Source of the DNA: Janibacter indicus
Lineage (GTDB): Bacteria; Actinomycetota; Actinomycetes; Actinomycetales; Dermatophilaceae
DNA: 64,000 bases
Assembly (NCBI RefSeq): GCF_900176385.1
Contig: NZ_FWXN01000010.1
Coordinates: forward strand, 62,001-126,000
Reading direction: 5' to 3'
The position numbers and the translations under genes were made by a program. Of this stretch, positions 61,744-64,000 are shown piece by piece. Below the pieces are notes generated by a model. That model worked only from the letters and a program-made list of their open reading frames with translations. It was not told the origin of the DNA and ran no database searches. Positions within the stretch are counted from its first letter, which is position 1. Each line of letters opens with the position of its first letter.

Positions 61744-63316
61744 CGGTGGTGGCTTCCTCGGTCTGCTCGGTCGGGCTCGGGTCGGTCCGTGGCTCGCCTC
61801 CGACACTACCCGTCGCCCGGTGGCGCAGCCGCCACCCCACCGCGACGAGCAGGCCGAGGCCGCAGGCCCACTCCACCCACGGCCCGAGCCGGTCGGAGAG
61901 CGTCAGGCCGCTGCGCAGCACGACGTCGTCGACGGGCTGGGCGGCGGTGAAGAGCTCGGTGGTCGGCGTCGTGCTGCCGTCGGGGTTGACGAATCCGGAG
62001 ACGCCGACGGTCGACACGTGGGCGACGCTGCGGCCGTGCTCGATGGCCCGGATCCGGGAGATCGCGTACTGCTGCGTGGACTCGGCCGTGTAGCCGAAGG
62101 TGGCGTTGTTGGTCTGCACGACGAGGAGGCTGGGGTCCCCCTTCGCCTCCGCGTCCTTGACAGCCGAACGCATCAGACCGTCGTAGGCCACCTCGAAGCA
62201 GATCGTCGGCACGGCGGAGAAGTCACCATCGCGGCCGGGGACGGTGAAGGCGGCGTTGCGGTCTCCCTTCGCGAAGCCGACCCGCACGAGGTCGACCTTG
62301 GAGCTGAAGAGCCGGTAGAAGTCGCGGTGGGGCACGTACTCGGCGAAGGGGACGGGGTGCTGCTTGACGTAGCGTTCCGGCTCCCCTCCCCCGGGCCGGT
62401 AGTACAGCGAGGCATTGGACACCGCCGGGGCCGGCTCGTCGAGGATCGCCCCGACGATGACCGGTACACCGGCCGCCTCGAGAGCCCGCTGCACCTGGGC
62501 TGCGGCGTCGGGGTTGCGCAGGGGGTCGATGTCGGAGGAGTTCTCCGGCCAGATGACCAGGTCGAGGTCGTCGTGCCGCTCGGCGAGGCGCTCGGTCCCG
62601 ACGACGTGGTTGTCGAGGACCTTGCGACGCTCGGCGTTGAAGTCCAGGCCCGTCCGCGGCACGTTGCCCTGGACCAGCCCGACCCGGGCACTCGCGTCGC
62701 CGCTCGTCGGCACGGGCACGACGAAGGCGCCGGCCGTGGCCGCGACGGCCAGCCCGAGGGCCACCCACGGCGGGCGGCGGGTGACGACGACGAGGACGAG
62801 CGGTACCGCGACGAGGGCGACCGCGAGCGTGATGAGCGGCGCTCCCCCGACCGCGGCCCACCGGGCGAAGGGAGTGTCCGCCTGGCTGAAGGCGATGCGG
62901 GCCCACGGGAAGCCGCCGTAGGGCAGCGTGCCCCGCACCCACTCCTGGAGCACCCACATCACGGGGACGAGCAGCGCGGCCGGCAGCGGGTGCCCGCGGC
63001 GCAGCAGGGGCCGCTGCACCGCGGCGAGGACCGCGCCCATCGCGGCGACGTAGAGGGACTCGGTGACGGCCAGGGCCATCCACGGGAAGGTCCCGACGAA
63101 GATGCCCGACCAGCTGAGGGTGGGGACGAAGCAGCCGAGCCCCGCGACGAGCCCGAGCAGCGCACCCACGCGCGCGGTGACGTCCCACATGGCGATGCCG
63201 ATGAGCGCCACCCCGACGACCGCCATGAGGGCCAGGTCGTGGTCCGGGAAGGAGAGCCACAGGCACAGGCCCCCGACGAGGGCCAGGGCCAGACGTACCG
63301 GGAGCCGCGAGATCAC
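61736..63316 (-). CDS. lnt: apolipoprotein N-acyltransferase
   Basis: 526 residues from GTG 63316, which overlaps the upstream Lrp stop. Six to eight N-terminal helices (LALALVGGLCLWLSFPDHDL), then an extracytoplasmic nitrilase domain with the catalytic Glu (IWPENSSDIDPLRNP), the Lys in YVKQHPVPFAEYVPHR and the Cys in VPTICFEVAYDGLM, then a last helix. Adds the third acyl chain to lipoproteins at the membrane. Lnt and ppm overlap by 8 bp and are thus coupled. Confidence 0.92.
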   Translation of the reverse strand: MISRLPVRLALALVGGLCLWLSFPDHDLALMAVVGVALIGIAMWDVTARVGALLGLVAGLGCFVPTLSWSGIFVGTFPWMALAVTESLYVAAMGAVLAAVQRPLLRRGHPLPAALLVPVMWVLQEWVRGTLPYGGFPWARIAFSQADTPFARWAAVGGAPLITLAVALVAVPLVLVVVTRRPPWVALGLAVAATAGAFVVPVPTSGDASARVGLVQGNVPRTGLDFNAERRKVLDNHVVGTERLAERHDDLDLVIWPENSSDIDPLRNPDAAAQVQRALEAAGVPVIVGAILDEPAPAVSNASLYYRPGGGEPERYVKQHPVPFAEYVPHRDFYRLFSSKVDLVRVGFAKGDRNAAFTVPGRDGDFSAVPTICFEVAYDGLMRSAVKDAEAKGDPSLLVVQTNNATFGYTAESTQQYAISRIRAIEHGRSVAHVSTVGVSGFVNPDGSTTPTTELFTAAQPVDDVVLRSGLTLSDRLGPWVEWACGLGLLVAVGWRLRHRATGSVGGEPRTDPSPTEQTEEATTGA

Positions 63317-63735
63317 TCCCACGGCGTCGAGAGCACGACCGTCGTGCGGGTCGAGACGCCACCGCGGTTGCGGACCGTGGCCAGCAGCTCCTCGAGGTCC
63401 TGCGGGGTGCCCACCCGCACACGCAGGAGGTAGTTGGCGTCGCCGGCCACCGAGTAGCACGCGTCGATCTCGGGGATGTCGCGCAGGCGGTCGGGGATGT
63501 CGTCGGGCTCGCGCGGGTCGAGAGGCGTCACCGAGACGAAGGCGGTGAGCGGCGTGCCCACGGCGGAGGGGTCGACGACGGCCGCGTAGCCGGTGATGGC
63601 CCCGCGCTCCTCGAGGCGCCGCACCCGCTGGTGCACGGCAGAGGTCGACAACCCGATGGCCTTGCCCAGGTCGGTGTAGCTCATGCGTCCGTCCTCGCGC
63701 AGGAGGTCGATGATCCGTCGATCCGCCGCTTCCAT
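63313..63735 (-). CDS. Lrp/AsnC family transcriptional regulator
   Basis: 140 residues from ATG 63735. HTH: EAADRRIIDLLREDGRMSYT then DLGKAIGLSTSAVHQRVRRL; C-terminal ligand domain: PEIDACYSVAGDANYLLRVR, VGTPQDLEELLATVRNRGG. It overlaps lnt and therefore may be transcribed with it, which is unusual for an Lrp protein. Divergent from the exonuclease gene. Confidence 0.9.
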   Translation of the reverse strand: MEAADRRIIDLLREDGRMSYTDLGKAIGLSTSAVHQRVRRLEERGAITGYAAVVDPSAVGTPLTAFVSVTPLDPREPDDIPDRLRDIPEIDACYSVAGDANYLLRVRVGTPQDLEELLATVRNRGGVSTRTTVVLSTPWE

Positions 63736-63770
63736 GGATGAAGCATAAGCGAGAGCCGTAGGGTCAGGGC

Positions 63771-64000
63771 ATGTCCGACTCGGCGCCCCGCCTGCTCCTG
63801 CTCGACTCCGCCTCCCTGTACTTCCGCGCCTTCTACGGCGTGCCGGCGAGGGCCGAGGTGCCGTCGGGCATCCCGACCAATGCCGTGGCCGGATTCCTCG
63901 ACATGATCGCCACGCTCATCACCCGCTACCGCCCCACCCACGTCGTGGCGTGCTGGGACGACGACTGGCGGCCGCAGTGGCGGGTCGACGCGATCCCGAC
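63771..64000 (+). CDS. 5'-3' exonuclease (PolI-type N-terminal domain), cut by window end
   Basis: ATG 63771 gives MSDSAPRLLLLDSASLYFRA then FYGVPARAEVPSGIPTNAVA, GFLDMIATLITRYRPTHVVA and CWDDDWRPQWR, the start of a 5'-3' exonuclease fold with metal-binding Asp in LLDSASL and CWDDDW. It could be a free-standing exonuclease or the N-terminus of DNA polymerase I; W-D-D-D-W-R-P is more typical of the free-standing actinobacterial form. Confidence 0.85.
   Translation, partial: MSDSAPRLLLLDSASLYFRAFYGVPARAEVPSGIPTNAVAGFLDMIATLITRYRPTHVVACWDDDWRPQWRVDAIP

Overview
The window is high-GC actinobacterial chromosome. RbpA, polyprenol-phosphate-mannose synthase next to Lnt, dense GTG starts, ATGA/GTGA overlaps and a dif site of actinobacterial type all point to Actinomycetota. 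The flanks feel like Intrasporangiaceae (for example Janibacter), but I cannot confirm the genus.

Host left flank (1-13.2 kb): a TetR fragment, a SAM methyltransferase, a UvrA2-like ABC protein, an SDR, TerC under a yybP-ykoY-type manganese riboswitch, a secreted FAD oxidase, an OB-fold protein, a VapBC pair, and a LysR regulator between two DapA-family enzymes. It ends in a decayed methyltransferase pseudogene.

Island (13,179-48,970): two directly repeated dif-like Xer sites bound about 35.8 kb with no integrase, relaxase or replicase that I can see. This fits an element that integrates through the host XerC/XerD proteins. It is a mosaic. The right part (34.8-48.9 kb) is a plasmid/phage-like block of nucleic-acid genes (SSB, DUF4192, DprA, MmcB-like, several nuclease-fold proteins, GIY-YIG, CoiA-like, DUF3883) closed by a RES-Xre toxin-antitoxin pair beside the right site. 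The left part (13.6-34.8 kb) looks like captured chromosome from another actinobacterium: two RTX-like proteins, ilvD, nadE, a sterol desaturase, Ig/beta-propeller surface proteins, an isocitrate-lyase-family enzyme, a CAP protein, a DUF3307-SatD pair and half of glnE. It is broken by a phage-like piece (25.5-26.5 kb) and a regulator/sortase piece (26.6-29.3 kb). Genes are cut off at nearly every internal joint.

Host right flank (48.97-64 kb): FUSC-type transporter, VOC proteins, two Lrp regulators, PanE-like reductase, ArfB, APC permease with a universal stress protein, a NYN-domain protein, a VanY-type peptidase, an MFS exporter, RbpA, FxsA-Ppm-Lnt, and the start of a 5'-3' exonuclease.

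The heptamer CCCTTCG/CGAAGGG separates host from island: by eye about 33 copies in 27.6 kb of flank against 8 in 35.7 kb of island. This supports both boundaries independently of gene content. Assembly chimerism inside the island cannot be excluded from sequence alone.
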